DNA from: Undibacterium umbellatum
GTDB taxonomy: Bacteria; Pseudomonadota; Gammaproteobacteria; Burkholderiales; Burkholderiaceae_D
Length of the DNA: 64,000 bases
NCBI RefSeq assembly: GCF_014284125.1
Contig: NZ_JACOFX010000001.1
Coordinates: forward strand, 1-64,000
Direction of reading: 5' to 3'
Position numbers and translations under genes: made by a program. The notes under the pieces were generated by a model. The model saw only the letters and a list, made by a program, of their open reading frames with translations, made no database searches and was not told where the DNA came from. Positions 1-7,103 of the stretch are shown here, piece by piece; the first letter of the stretch is position 1; each line of letters begins with the position of its first letter.

Positions 1-126
1 ATCCAAGCATGACTGGGTGATCGGGTCGCCACTGTTGGATTGAGCGAGCGCAATATATATTTGTATAGCTTGCGGTGAAAGACCTTCCAAATTCATCCCA
101 GAAAGATATTTTTCTTCGTCGGTCAT
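1..126 (-). CDS. Hypothetical protein, N-terminal 42 codons only
   Basis: An open frame starts at an ATG read from position 126 and runs off the left edge of the window. It begins MTDEEKYLSGMN and is acidic and helical in character. No stop is reached and no family is recognised. The region upstream of the ATG is AT-rich, with no clear Shine-Dalgarno sequence. It lies on the same strand as the 121-codon frame at 199-564, about 70 bp downstream of it, so the two may be co-transcribed. Both lie on the island side of the tRNA-Ser remnant at 1397-1454. Confidence 0.45.
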   Translation of the reverse strand, partial: MTDEEKYLSGMNLEGLSPQAIQIYIALAQSNSGDPITQSCLD

Positions 127-198
127 TTCAATATATAAGAATGTAAAGCATGAGTGAAGTGGCTGGAGCCGCAATCCATCTGCAGCTTGAAGCGTTTG

Positions 199-525
199 CT
201 ATCTTCCTTCCGGTAAATCCGGTGCATCCTCAGTAAGGCATAGCCATGATTGTGCATATTCTACAATACCGTCTTCTGTCTTACGCCTTTGAAATCCAGT
301 GAGCATGAACCGGCCTTCATTCATCCATAGCAGGCGTGGTTCAAACAATGTCTCTTCATAGGCACCACGAGTGAATCGGGCCAGATGTACTAGGCGGTGC
401 AATCCCTGGTCGGTGGATTCTGAGATCGTCAGCTCTCCCAGGTTGCCGTGATTGAACCTGTCAAATATCTGCTTATGGCGCAGAGCAATGCCTGCCCGTC
501 GCATTTCAAGTAGATGTACTTTCAT
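199..525 (-). CDS. Hypothetical protein, possibly of mobile-element origin
   Basis: This frame encodes about 108 residues from an ATG at 525. An earlier in-frame ATG at 564 adds 13 residues with no better ribosome site, so the start is uncertain. The product has no signal peptide or membrane segment. Its centre (FDRFNHGNLGEL, then LVHLARFTRG) and the aromatic and acidic C-terminus look like a folded cytoplasmic protein. I do not recognise a characterised family; my impression is of a conserved hypothetical found in Burkholderiales accessory regions. It sits about 70 bp upstream of the partial gene at the left edge, on the same strand. Confidence 0.5.
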   Translation of the reverse strand: MKVHLLEMRRAGIALRHKQIFDRFNHGNLGELTISESTDQGLHRLVHLARFTRGAYEETLFEPRLLWMNEGRFMLTGFQRRKTEDGIVEYAQSWLCLTEDAPDLPEGR

Positions 526-564
526 GATGCATGTACTGTATAAATAATCAGTATTATGCGCCAT

Positions 565-882
565 TCACATGCACATGCAAGCCTGTCGATATGTCAATGC
601 ATTGATGACAACCCATACCCGCACTTGCACCCAAGCAATTTTCCGCCATGAAAACCCGTTTCATCCCCCGGCGCGCAGACATCCCCCCACCACGCCTGCC
701 CGCTAAATAGGTCGCTTTTGACTCAAATGTGCGTCACCAGTTAGGACCAAGCCCGGCTTACGTTTGCGGTCACCTGGATCGCCTCAAATGATGACGCATT
801 TTGACGCAAAATTTCAGGAAATGCGCGTAGTGGAAGTCGCGGTTTTGAATTCGCGTTGAAGGTGGGATTTTGAGCGGGGCTA
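565..882. other. Intergenic stretch with repeated TGACGCA heptamers
   Basis: I see no credible gene here. The heptamer TGACGCA occurs twice in tandem at about 791-806 and once in inverse orientation (TGCGTCA) at about 730-736. Both neighbourhoods are preceded by CTCAAATG. This could be a repressor operator or the remains of a replication or recombination site. The adjacent gene, divergent to the left, could be regulated from it. Function is not established. Confidence 0.3.
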
Positions 883-1172
883 GGGAAAAGAGTAATTTAA
901 GTAAGTCGAAAGAAAAAGATGGTCTAAGTATTTGATTTGTATAGGAATATTATCTTACAACTTTATGTAAGATTCTGTAATTCAAAAGGTAAGAAAAATC
1001 TAAGTGCTTGATATTAAAGGATATTTAAAAAGTGAAAACACACTCTTTAGATAGGTAATTAGCTTACTTCTTCATTACATAATTCTTACAGTTTGCTATT
1101 CTCTTGAAAGCCTTATGTATCAACGGTTTTCAGGCAATCAAAAATTAATCTTACTTAAATTACTCTTTTCCC
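883..1172. mobile_element. MITE-like element, 290 bp, perfect 23-bp terminal inverted repeats
   Basis: Positions 883-905 (starting GGGAAAAGAGTAATTT) are the exact reverse complement of 1150-1172. The interior is very AT-rich, carries no gene, and contains a diverged direct repeat (about 909-951 and 989-1027, sharing CTAAGT and TTGAT). It also holds several extra GTAAG/CTTAC motifs identical to the inner end of the terminal repeat. This is the form of a miniature inverted-repeat transposable element or the paired ends of a lost transposon. No convincing target duplication is seen: the left flank reads GGGGCTA and the right flank GAGGGGTA. The family is unknown. Confidence 0.65.
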
Positions 1173-1396
1173 GAGGGGTACTTTATTTTAGAACGATCAT
1201 TTGTGCTTGCTTGAATATGTCCCAATGAGTGCAATGCTGGGCAGCAGATCTAGTGCCTGTCTTATGCTTGTAAATCATTTCCGCAAAGGGGTATTTCTGG
1301 CCTATTGCCTCATAGGGAAAACGGGTTTTATGGAGGAGGGGGCGGACGGAAACGATTTTTAGATACATGCTTGATTTGATGGATTTATGGGGAGAA

Positions 1397-1454
1397 CTTG
1401 AAAACTGGCGAGGTGTTATAGCCTTCGTGAGTTCGAATCTCACAGCTTCCGCCA
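1397..1454 (+). pseudogene. tRNA-Ser(UGA) 3' fragment, probable attachment site
   Basis: The sequence matches the 3' part of a class II tRNA. It has an anticodon loop CTTGAAA (1397-1403, anticodon TGA at 1399-1401), a 3' anticodon stem ACTGG and a long variable arm (1409-1426). The T-stem GTGAG/CTCAC encloses loop TTCGAAT (1427-1443), followed by acceptor strand AGCTTCC (1444-1450), discriminator G and encoded CCA (1452-1454). The 5' half is absent: bases just upstream do not pair with ACTGG, and no GGAAGCT start lies nearby. A truncation beginning at the anticodon loop is the usual footprint of tyrosine-integrase recombination into a tRNA gene. The following terminator suggests that the original downstream chromosomal DNA lies to the right. 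Confidence 0.75.
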
Positions 1455-1463
1455 ACGAATACG

Positions 1464-1493
1464 AAAAAGCCCTTGATAATCAAGGGCTTTTTT
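1464..1493 (+). terminator. Rho-independent terminator after the tRNA-Ser fragment
   Basis: A near-perfect hairpin (AAAGCCCTTGA, short loop, TCAAGGGCTTT) is followed by a run of T. It sits 10 bp after the CCA end, as expected for the native terminator of the tRNA gene. Confidence 0.8.
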
Positions 1494-1551
1494 ATTTGCG
1501 CTACGATTTTATCTTGTAGAAACGACCACGCCAAATATGAAAAATGGCACG

Positions 1552-1578
1552 AGTTGCGGAAACTACTTCCGCAACTCC
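1552..1578 (-). terminator. Inverted repeat, possible minus-strand terminator
   Basis: GAGTTGCGGAA and TTCCGCAACTC form a perfect 11-bp stem with a 5-nt loop. Read on the minus strand it is followed a few bases later by a short T run. It could terminate the prophage-remnant transcript that comes from the right, but the spacing to the T run is poor. Confidence 0.35.
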
Positions 1579-1661
1579 CAGGTTTACCAGGTAGGCTTTA
1601 CCTCTTCAACAAGCCTTCGATAAACCTGTTTCGTGACTTCCTGCTCAGTAACTTACTTGTA

Positions 1662-2066
1662 TCACCAATACCTGCAATTCCCGTTACTGCTTTTTGCTGG
1701 CAAAGCGATGATGTAGTGATGCTCTGCGTGGTTGTAATCAGCCGTCGCGCCGTCTGGGTACTCGGTGCGGGTGTTGTCTGGGTTGGTGTCTCGTGCGGGG
1801 TTGTGATTGCTGGCAATGCCTGGCAAGACCACGCCGCACGCAAATTCACCAGAAGGCGAAAGCAAAACGCATTGCTCGCCAACAGTGGGCGGGTTCCATG
1901 TCTTTGTTTTGCCTGCCCGCGCCGTTGCCATGGGCAAGAAGCCGGTTTTGATATCGCCAATTTGCAGGCGCACTTGCGGTACGCGACCGTGCTTCACTTC
2001 GGCGATGGTGCCAAAGCGGACGAGATTTTGCAGGCGGCGGGAGAGGTCGGCAAGGGTGAATTCCAT
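1662..2066 (-). pseudogene. P2-type baseplate assembly protein V, 3'-truncated
   Basis: The 134-residue product matches the N-terminal part of P2 gpV-type baseplate spike proteins. Its N-terminal helix (LADLSRRLQNLVRFGTIAEV) is followed by the OB-fold region with VRLQIGDIKT, PPTVGEQCVLL and the GVVLPGIASN segment, then the YPDGATADYNH start of the beta-helix spike. Complete gpV proteins are longer (about 200 residues). This one ends abruptly after ALPAK with an unrelated tail, so the end of the prophage remnant lies near 1690. It is the distal member of the tail block R-S-V on this strand, and downstream baseplate genes W, J and I are missing. Confidence 0.75.
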
Positions 2067-2219
2067 GCCGTCTATGGTGACGTGACCGGGCTAGCCAGTC
2101 ACGCGGGGAGGGGTTGCTATGGGGTTTAGTAACTCAATGGCGTTTACGCGTGCGCGAGGGGTGTGAGATATTTTGATGCAACATGCGTACGAATACGCGG
2201 GGCGTCGTACCTACGCGGG

Positions 2220-2744
2220 CTAATTCTTTGGTTTCACATCATCGACAATTTCAAGCCTTGCGATATCGTTGCCGCAATGATGTATCCGTACATACAGGCC
2301 TTCTTTCATGGGGCCGCCGACAATAGAAGAAGTGTTAAAGCCTGCGGAGACATTGTGATTTGCGTAATAGAAATGCGCGTCTCCGACATCAAACGATTCG
2401 TCCGATTTTCTTTTTTCTTTAGGCGCTATCTTGAAATTTTCGACCCGTCCTTCTGCGAGTTTGCATTGACCATGTTCGTAGGCGGTGCGCAAGTCCTTGT
2501 AATCAGAGTAAGTGCTGTGGAATGAGGTAATAGTCCATATACAGGAAAACCCAAAATAGAAATAAAAAAACCAAGGTCTTTTCCCAGAAAGTTTGGTTTT
2601 TGATCCGGGTGGGGTTTTGCGCTTGTTGATGAAGTGAAAAAACAGTATCACTGCACCAATGGCAACAAAGATTAGCCCGAACGCTGGAAAAGTATAGGAT
2701 TTATATCCGGCTTGTGTGATGTCGAAAACGACGGTTGAGGTCAT
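2220..2744 (-). CDS. Two-helix membrane protein of unknown function (prophage cargo)
   Basis: The product has 174 residues. Two hydrophobic segments (about residues 16-38 and 56-76) flank a short basic loop rich in Lys and Pro. They are followed by a soluble C-terminal domain of about 90 residues with charged patches and several aromatic residues. The layout suggests an inner-membrane protein with a cytoplasmic or periplasmic C-terminal domain. It lies between the remnant of gene V and the small gene at 2854, on the same strand, inside the S-V cargo interval. Base composition is lower in GC than that of the tail genes. No family is recognised. A moron-type role such as superinfection exclusion is possible but is speculation. 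Confidence 0.6.
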   Translation of the reverse strand: MTSTVVFDITQAGYKSYTFPAFGLIFVAIGAVILFFHFINKRKTPPGSKTKLSGKRPWFFYFYFGFSCIWTITSFHSTYSDYKDLRTAYEHGQCKLAEGRVENFKIAPKEKRKSDESFDVGDAHFYYANHNVSAGFNTSSIVGGPMKEGLYVRIHHCGNDIARLEIVDDVKPKN

Positions 2745-2853
2745 GTTTATCCTGATGTGGCTGCCAATTTTCTTGGCTCAATGCCACATTGTATCAATAT
2801 CAACACCAGACACAGGTTTTTGTCTGTGTCTGGCTGGCGTATTGCATCAGTGC

Positions 2854-3162
2854 CTAAGTTGCGCTGGCGATGGATAGCCCAGCAGGGCGCACCTGTCGAC
2901 GTCTACAGCTTCGATGCAGCAGCATGGTGAGGGCGCTGTCGGTGACGCCCATGTCGGCGTTGATGCGGTCTAGCTCGGTTAAGGCGTCGCAGATGCTGGC
3001 GAGGTCGTCGAGCAGGGTGTCAAAGCCCATGGCTTTGAGGGCGTCGATTTGCAGGCCGCGCAGGCGTTCAAAGCTGGCGCGCAGGTCTTGCAGTTTGGAA
3101 AAGGCAAAAGAGGGTTGTGATGATGCAGCTATTGCAGACGCAATAGGGGTATGAGCAGCCAT
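2854..3162 (-). CDS. Small phage-type protein downstream of C4-like leader
   Basis: The 102-residue protein starts at ATG 3162 behind a strong Shine-Dalgarno sequence (AGGAGG about 6 nt upstream). It is alpha-helical, with a conserved-looking core LRASFERLRGLQIDALKAMG then DALTELDRINADMG, and an Arg-rich tail. The ribosome site lies in a sequence complementary to an upstream segment (see the ncRNA at 3166-3379), so translation is probably controlled by RNA pairing. In P1-like immunity regions the C4 RNA controls a small ORF in this position. I do not recognise the protein itself and cannot say whether it is toxic or regulatory. Confidence 0.6.
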   Translation of the reverse strand: MAAHTPIASAIAASSQPSFAFSKLQDLRASFERLRGLQIDALKAMGFDTLLDDLASICDALTELDRINADMGVTDSALTMLLHRSCRRRQVRPAGLSIASAT

Positions 3163-3165
3163 GAT

Positions 3166-3379
3166 GGCCTCCTAGTGGTTTTTCGTTGAATTTCACCCCT
3201 GTTGAGAGGGTGGCCAGGTACTTCAACACCGCCACTAGACGGCCCGCAACTTTCCCCTTGCGGGTCTTGTATCGTTACGCGCTACCCGGCCATAGGTAAA
3301 CCTATAGACGTAAAAAAACCACGACTTACGGGCGCGGGTGGTTGGCCGCTAGTGGAGGGGTGTGTTGAGCACCAGCGGC
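3166..3379 (-). ncRNA. C4-like antisense RNA / structured leader
   Basis: On the minus strand this leader contains a segment, GGCCGTCTAGTGG (plus 3232-3244), nearly perfectly complementary to the ribosome-binding region CCACTAGGAGGCC (plus 3166-3178) of the following gene. A second complementary pair (GTTGAA at plus 3222-3227, TTCAAC at 3185-3190) extends the duplex. A further copy of the target-like sequence, CCACTAGCGGCC, lies upstream (plus 3344-3355). That target / antisense / target order is how phage C4 RNAs of the P1/P7 type are arranged. Extra hairpins occur at 3243-3264 (CCCGCAA/TTGCGGG) and 3292-3305 (ATAGG/CCTAT). Assignment to the C4 family is from memory of its organisation, not from a covariance search. 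Confidence 0.6.
3312..3343 (-). terminator. Rho-independent terminator after the SIR2/NTPase genes
   Basis: On the minus strand AACCAC and GTGGTT pair around a GC-rich loop and run directly into seven or more T residues. It lies about 150 bp past the stop of the NTPase gene and so closes the SIR2-NTPase unit. It may also shape the upstream part of the C4-like leader. Confidence 0.55.
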
Positions 3380-3494
3380 TAGGATAGCTTAGATATGGGT
3401 GGTTTGCGACAAATTAATAGTTCTAATTGAAACGCAGGCAACTAAACCAAATAACCGTTTTGATTTGCGAGTACTAAAGAAAAATCTTTTATTG

Positions 3495-5066
3495 CTATTT
3501 TGGGGTGTAGGACTCCAATTCCCTCAAGGTATCCGACATGGCTTTTTTGCAAAAAATCGTATGTTTATGTTCGCGAATTGACTGATTGGACTTTTCTATT
3601 CTTGTTAAGATGTCCCCACAAAACAAGGCGAAGTCTTTTATTTGTTTTTGATCGAATTTTTCGCCGTGAATCTTAACGAGATCGAGCACCAATGTTGCGA
3701 CACGATAGGGATAATGCTTTCTTGTAGCACCCAACGCAACTTGATTCATTACGATGCTCTTAGCTTTAGAATAGTTTGAAAAAGTAGTTACGCTAAATGG
3801 CTCTTTTATTGCACGAATTAGTAGTAGGCGTGCATAGTGGTTGTCAATTTGAAAAGGATCGTAGTTTATTTCCTCAGCATGTTTATATGCGGATTGAAAG
3901 TATGTCTCAATTTCTGTAAGACTGTCCTCAAAGGAAAGGCGAGCAATGGCATATTGCAGCCAAAAATGTGGATTTTTTCTGACGAATGTTTTTGTCTGAA
4001 TCGCTTCATAAAATCGAATTGTTGCCGGACGAAATCCGTTCTCAGGTATCATTTTCTGGAGAGTCGAAAAACTCATAATGCTCCGCATAAATTGTTCTGA
4101 GGTTGGTCTCTTGTATATACGGGATTCATAAATCTCATGAGCACTATCAAACATCTCAATGATGATGCCCACGACCTCTCCAGAGTTCGCTAGATTTTTT
4201 AGGTAATGCTCTGCAAGGGCCGATGACTTTAATTTAATTTGACCTGCAACGTCGCTCCAAATAAATTTCACGCTCTCTTTGTCAGTGTTGGTGAGATGCA
4301 TCAGCGGTGAATTATTTAGCAAATCATCCAAGGTCTCTTTCAATACAAGAAGGCCACTTAGGTTCAAAATCATTGCTGCAACCACTAATCGTCTTACTTG
4401 TGGTGTGATATCTTCAAATAACCTATTAATCCTTTCAGACATTTGTGGAGCTGCATATAGGCGAAGGAGAACTTGGTGTAACTGATTATTGCATTCATTA
4501 GTTAGAAAATTCTGTTTTTGTTGATGCGAATGCGCAGAAAAATCTGACCAAAGACCGAATGAATCAATCATTCGAATTAGCTTTTGATTGTCGTCTTCGC
4601 CCAATCTATTTACGTCGATTTCTGTTATGTTTGTTGAATATAATCTTTTTTCAAGGCGATCTGCAAATGCATCGTGAACATACGAACGGCATGTGAGGAT
4701 AAATTTGAAATTTTTCCCTTGTCGACGGACAGAAAAATGATCTATCAGATCTAAAAAGGGAATGTAATTATCAATAACAAGAGCGATGTTTCCACCTGCG
4801 TCTAGTAATTGTATAGCCTCTTTTCTAACTTCTTTTGTGTCAGCTGTCACGCGGAAAACACGCCAACCAAGAGCGGTCATGCGCAACGACAATTGCTCAG
4901 CTGCAATGGACTTTCCATTCCCTACGTCCGAAGTCAATATGACGTCATGCCCTGAAATTAATGCGTCTTCGGCGTGATTGAGTTGAGTCCTGTCAACTAG
5001 ATAAAAACCATTTTCAGCGATTGAAGAGTTGTACCCGATTAAATTTGTTTGTATATTCCCAAACAA
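3495..5066 (-). CDS. P-loop NTPase (STAND-like) half of a SIR2-NTPase defence protein
   Basis: The product has a Walker A motif (TSDVGNGKS, about residues 45-53), a Walker B-like IALVIDNY (94-101) and an arginine-bearing strand FILTCRS (122-128), all typical of STAND-type ATPases. About 350 mainly helical, TPR-like residues follow and would form the sensor part. No ATG exists before Walker A. The only candidate start is TTG at 5066 without a ribosome site, and the first ATG would remove the P-loop. The frame stays open back to 5159 and reads as protein (containing TTFASIQEIKV), overlapping the SIR2 gene for 121 nt in the -1 frame. Most likely this is the C-terminal part of one SIR2-STAND protein (Avs5-like layout) split by a frameshift. 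Its composition is AT-rich against the tail genes. Confidence 0.75.
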   Translation of the reverse strand: MFGNIQTNLIGYNSSIAENGFYLVDRTQLNHAEDALISGHDVILTSDVGNGKSIAAEQLSLRMTALGWRVFRVTADTKEVRKEAIQLLDAGGNIALVIDNYIPFLDLIDHFSVRRQGKNFKFILTCRSYVHDAFADRLEKRLYSTNITEIDVNRLGEDDNQKLIRMIDSFGLWSDFSAHSHQQKQNFLTNECNNQLHQVLLRLYAAPQMSERINRLFEDITPQVRRLVVAAMILNLSGLLVLKETLDDLLNNSPLMHLTNTDKESVKFIWSDVAGQIKLKSSALAEHYLKNLANSGEVVGIIIEMFDSAHEIYESRIYKRPTSEQFMRSIMSFSTLQKMIPENGFRPATIRFYEAIQTKTFVRKNPHFWLQYAIARLSFEDSLTEIETYFQSAYKHAEEINYDPFQIDNHYARLLLIRAIKEPFSVTTFSNYSKAKSIVMNQVALGATRKHYPYRVATLVLDLVKIHGEKFDQKQIKDFALFCGDILTRIEKSNQSIREHKHTIFCKKAMSDTLRELESYTPK

Positions 5067-5938
5067 AAATAGTTTTTCAATGTCAGCATTAGTTGGAACT
5101 GCGATAGATGCAGTAACTTTGATTTCCTGAATTGATGCAAAGGTGGTTGCGGTGACGGTTTATACTTGCCCAATATTTCTGTGATTTCGTCAGCGAACTT
5201 TTGCACTCCGATTGGAAACAGTGTGCCAAACTCTGGGAGTATAAAGCTGTCGGAATCATTTTCCTGCAATGTTGGCGAACAAATAAAAACAGTCTTGTCT
5301 TTAATGTCAGCGGCATATACAAATCTTTGTATGTCGAGATCATACATTGAGTAGCCGACAAATATGACTGCCCTCGCCGAACTTAAGTCTTGATCGAAGA
5401 TTCTTCTCCATAAAGACCCAGAAAAATGGTCACTAAAATAGCTAGCCAGAGTGAGTTTGAAATGCGAGGTAAGATCTGACGTGGTTAGCCGGTTGATAAA
5501 ACCGTTGATGTGAACACAAACTTTTGAACTAGATAAGTATCTCTCTGGTGAGTCCTCTAATGTAACAGGTGTAAGAGATTTTCCATTTTCAATGGAACTT
5601 CGTTCGGCTAAATCATCGTAGTTTGTTGTGTAAATTCTTTGCCATTTTAGTGAGGCAATGGTGATATGGTGTGGTGCGGCTTGTTTTATTGTGAATGTCT
5701 CACGGCATAATGTTGAAAGTGCTGCTGCACCAAATTTCCGATAGTAAATTTGGGATGCGATCATTAAATTTTCATCTTTGCTTGGAACCTCGGCCAGTTT
5801 ATAGAGATCACTTGCGAACTCTCGACCAGTTTTTGGTGATGAATTTAATAGATTTTTCGCTCCATATGAAAATCCAGAACCGAGAAACAGGACAGCGTTC
5901 CCGTCAATAGCATGTTTGATTGCATCTAAGATATTCAT
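5039..5938 (-). CDS. SIR2-domain protein, N-terminal half of a defence protein
   Basis: The 299-residue product carries the signature of defence-type SIR2 NAD-processing domains. It has the NAD-binding FLGSGFS (residues 18-24), TTNYDDL (104-110), the His of VHINGF (H143) as presumed catalytic base, and GYSMYDLDIQ (195-204). Such domains in anti-phage systems cleave NAD+ when a sensor partner is triggered. The last 25 or so residues look like out-of-frame sequence, because in the -1 frame the same DNA continues into the NTPase. The gene starts at ATG 5938 after a 200-bp AT-rich intergenic region that probably holds its promoter. It lies between phage tail genes S and V. Whether the frameshift is programmed, a true mutation or a sequence error cannot be decided here. 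Confidence 0.8.
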   Translation of the reverse strand: MNILDAIKHAIDGNAVLFLGSGFSYGAKNLLNSSPKTGREFASDLYKLAEVPSKDENLMIASQIYYRKFGAAALSTLCRETFTIKQAAPHHITIASLKWQRIYTTNYDDLAERSSIENGKSLTPVTLEDSPERYLSSSKVCVHINGFINRLTTSDLTSHFKLTLASYFSDHFSGSLWRRIFDQDLSSARAVIFVGYSMYDLDIQRFVYAADIKDKTVFICSPTLQENDSDSFILPEFGTLFPIGVQKFADEITEILGKYKPSPQPPLHQFRKSKLLHLSQFQLMLTLKNYFCLGIYKQI

Positions 5939-6155
5939 AATGCGAGCTTTCTTAAAATAGTTAGGCTGTAAGATGCTAATAATACAATGCTAAAAGGAAG
6001 TTTCATCTATATTCTAAGATTTTAACTTTATTTAGCAAATTTACATCGATTGAATACTGACATATAGTATTGGATGAATAGTGAATACTGAAGTTAGATA
6101 TTGCTCGAAAACATCAAATGTGAGAACAAATATGGCTATCTCTGATTTTCGATAG
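5939..6155 (-). promoter_or_regulatory. AT-rich region upstream of the SIR2 gene
   Basis: These 217 bp separate tail gene S from the SIR2 gene, both on the minus strand. The sequence is far richer in AT than gene S and has no open frame of note. It marks the left junction of the cargo and probably contains an independent promoter. No single promoter motif is strong enough to name. Confidence 0.35.
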
Positions 6156-6614
6156 TTATCTCTCTGTGAGTCGTGCGAACGTCGTTCGTTTGAAATTAAT
6201 CATATCCGTTTTTAATAATCTCCTCTCTTCATACCCCACTTCAGACCCACCCGTCACAACCCTATCCCGTAGCCCATATTGATGCACCCGCGCAATACGG
6301 GCTACGCGGCCATAGAAGCCCACTTCCAGCCCGTTGCCGTCTGCCTTTGCCTTGAGGTGGGTGTTTGTGCGCAGCTTGTTGAACATGCTGGCTTTTTGCT
6401 TTTTGATGCGGCCTTGTTTGCCCCTGATGTTTTTGCGTTGCTTGCGGGGTGCGTAGGGGGTGCCGTCTGGGTTTTGTTGTGCCTGGATGCGGGTTTGTTG
6501 CTGGCGGCGCAGGTCTTGGGCTATTTGGCTGGTTAATTTGCGGCGGGCGGCGGGGTCCAGCCTGGCCAGGAGGGTGCTGGCCCATGTTTCTAGCGCGGTG
6601 AGGTCGTCTTGCAT
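6156..6614 (-). CDS. P2-type tail completion protein S (virion morphogenesis)
   Basis: The 152-residue, very basic protein matches the phage virion morphogenesis family (P2 gpS). It opens with a helical N-terminus (LTALETWASTLLARLDPAARRKL), followed by the Gln/Arg-rich helix, the typical NPDGTPYAPRK stretch, and a C-terminal region containing VARIHQYG-like sequence (ARVHQYGLRDR). Such proteins help complete the tail and join it to the head. It follows gene R by 9 bp on the same strand, as in P2. It appears full length, but with no capsid, replication or lysis genes nearby it is almost certainly a relic. Confidence 0.8.
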   Translation of the reverse strand: MQDDLTALETWASTLLARLDPAARRKLTSQIAQDLRRQQQTRIQAQQNPDGTPYAPRKQRKNIRGKQGRIKKQKASMFNKLRTNTHLKAKADGNGLEVGFYGRVARIARVHQYGLRDRVVTGGSEVGYEERRLLKTDMINFKRTTFARLTER

Positions 6615-6623
6615 GGTGTTGCG

Positions 6624-7100
6624 CTATAGGGGTGGGATGGGCTGCACCTGCCACTCTGCGAGCAGGTTGGTGCCGTTGTAGAGTTGCCACCAGGGGGCGG
6701 CGTAGTCTGGGGTGGGGGTGACTTCGCCTGCGTGGGTGATGTCTAGCCGGGTGCCGGTTTGTTTGACGATGACGCGCTCTGTAAGGTCTATCTCCAGGCT
6801 GATGTCGACGCTGTTGTGGTTGTTGAAGTCAACCATGAAGCGTATGCCTTTGGCCTTGTCGTCGTTGCCGAGGAGGTCTGCCTGGTGGGTTGCAAGCCAA
6901 TCTAACAAGGGGACGATGAGGGCGTCTTCTTCACCGCTGTAGTCGGTGACGATGATGTTGAGGACGTAGGCGTATTCAAACGAGCGTGAGGCGGTGCGGG
7001 TGGTGTGCAGGCTGTATTTCTTGTTCCTGCACTTCAATGAAGTATCTGAGTGGGAAAGAACGGCTTTCAGCTTGTTTGTTATGGTTGAATCAGCCTTCAA
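6624..7100 (-). pseudogene. P2-type tail completion protein R, 5'-truncated
   Basis: From about position 7013 downward the frame matches P2 gpR tail completion proteins, with FEYAYVLNIIVTDYSGEEDA, then VPLLDWLATHQADLL and the C-terminal ITHAGEVTP. The stretch before it (about 29 residues from a TTG at 7100) does not look like gpR, overlaps a terminator-like hairpin and has no ribosome site. Gene R has therefore lost its 5' end, and the prophage remnant stops near 7010-7040. The preserved order R, S, (cargo), V matches the tail operon of P2. Confidence 0.75.
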
Positions 7101-7103
7101 AAT

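Noticed and set aside
1183..1455. 90-codon minus-strand frame beginning MAEAVRFEL
   Set aside because: Its N-terminus is the reverse complement of the tRNA-Ser 3' end, a common false gene call next to tRNAs.
1473..2129. 218-codon plus-strand frame
   Set aside because: It is antisense to the gene V remnant, has low-complexity Val/Gly/Arg-rich sequence and no ribosome site.
3202..3387. 61-codon plus-strand frame in the C4-like leader
   Set aside because: It lies over the structured RNA on the opposite strand and looks non-coding (Pro/Gly-rich, no homologous motif).
5089..5361. 90-codon minus-strand frame inside the SIR2 gene
   Set aside because: Third-frame shadow of SIR2. I checked whether it might be the frameshift partner, but it does not continue into the NTPase.
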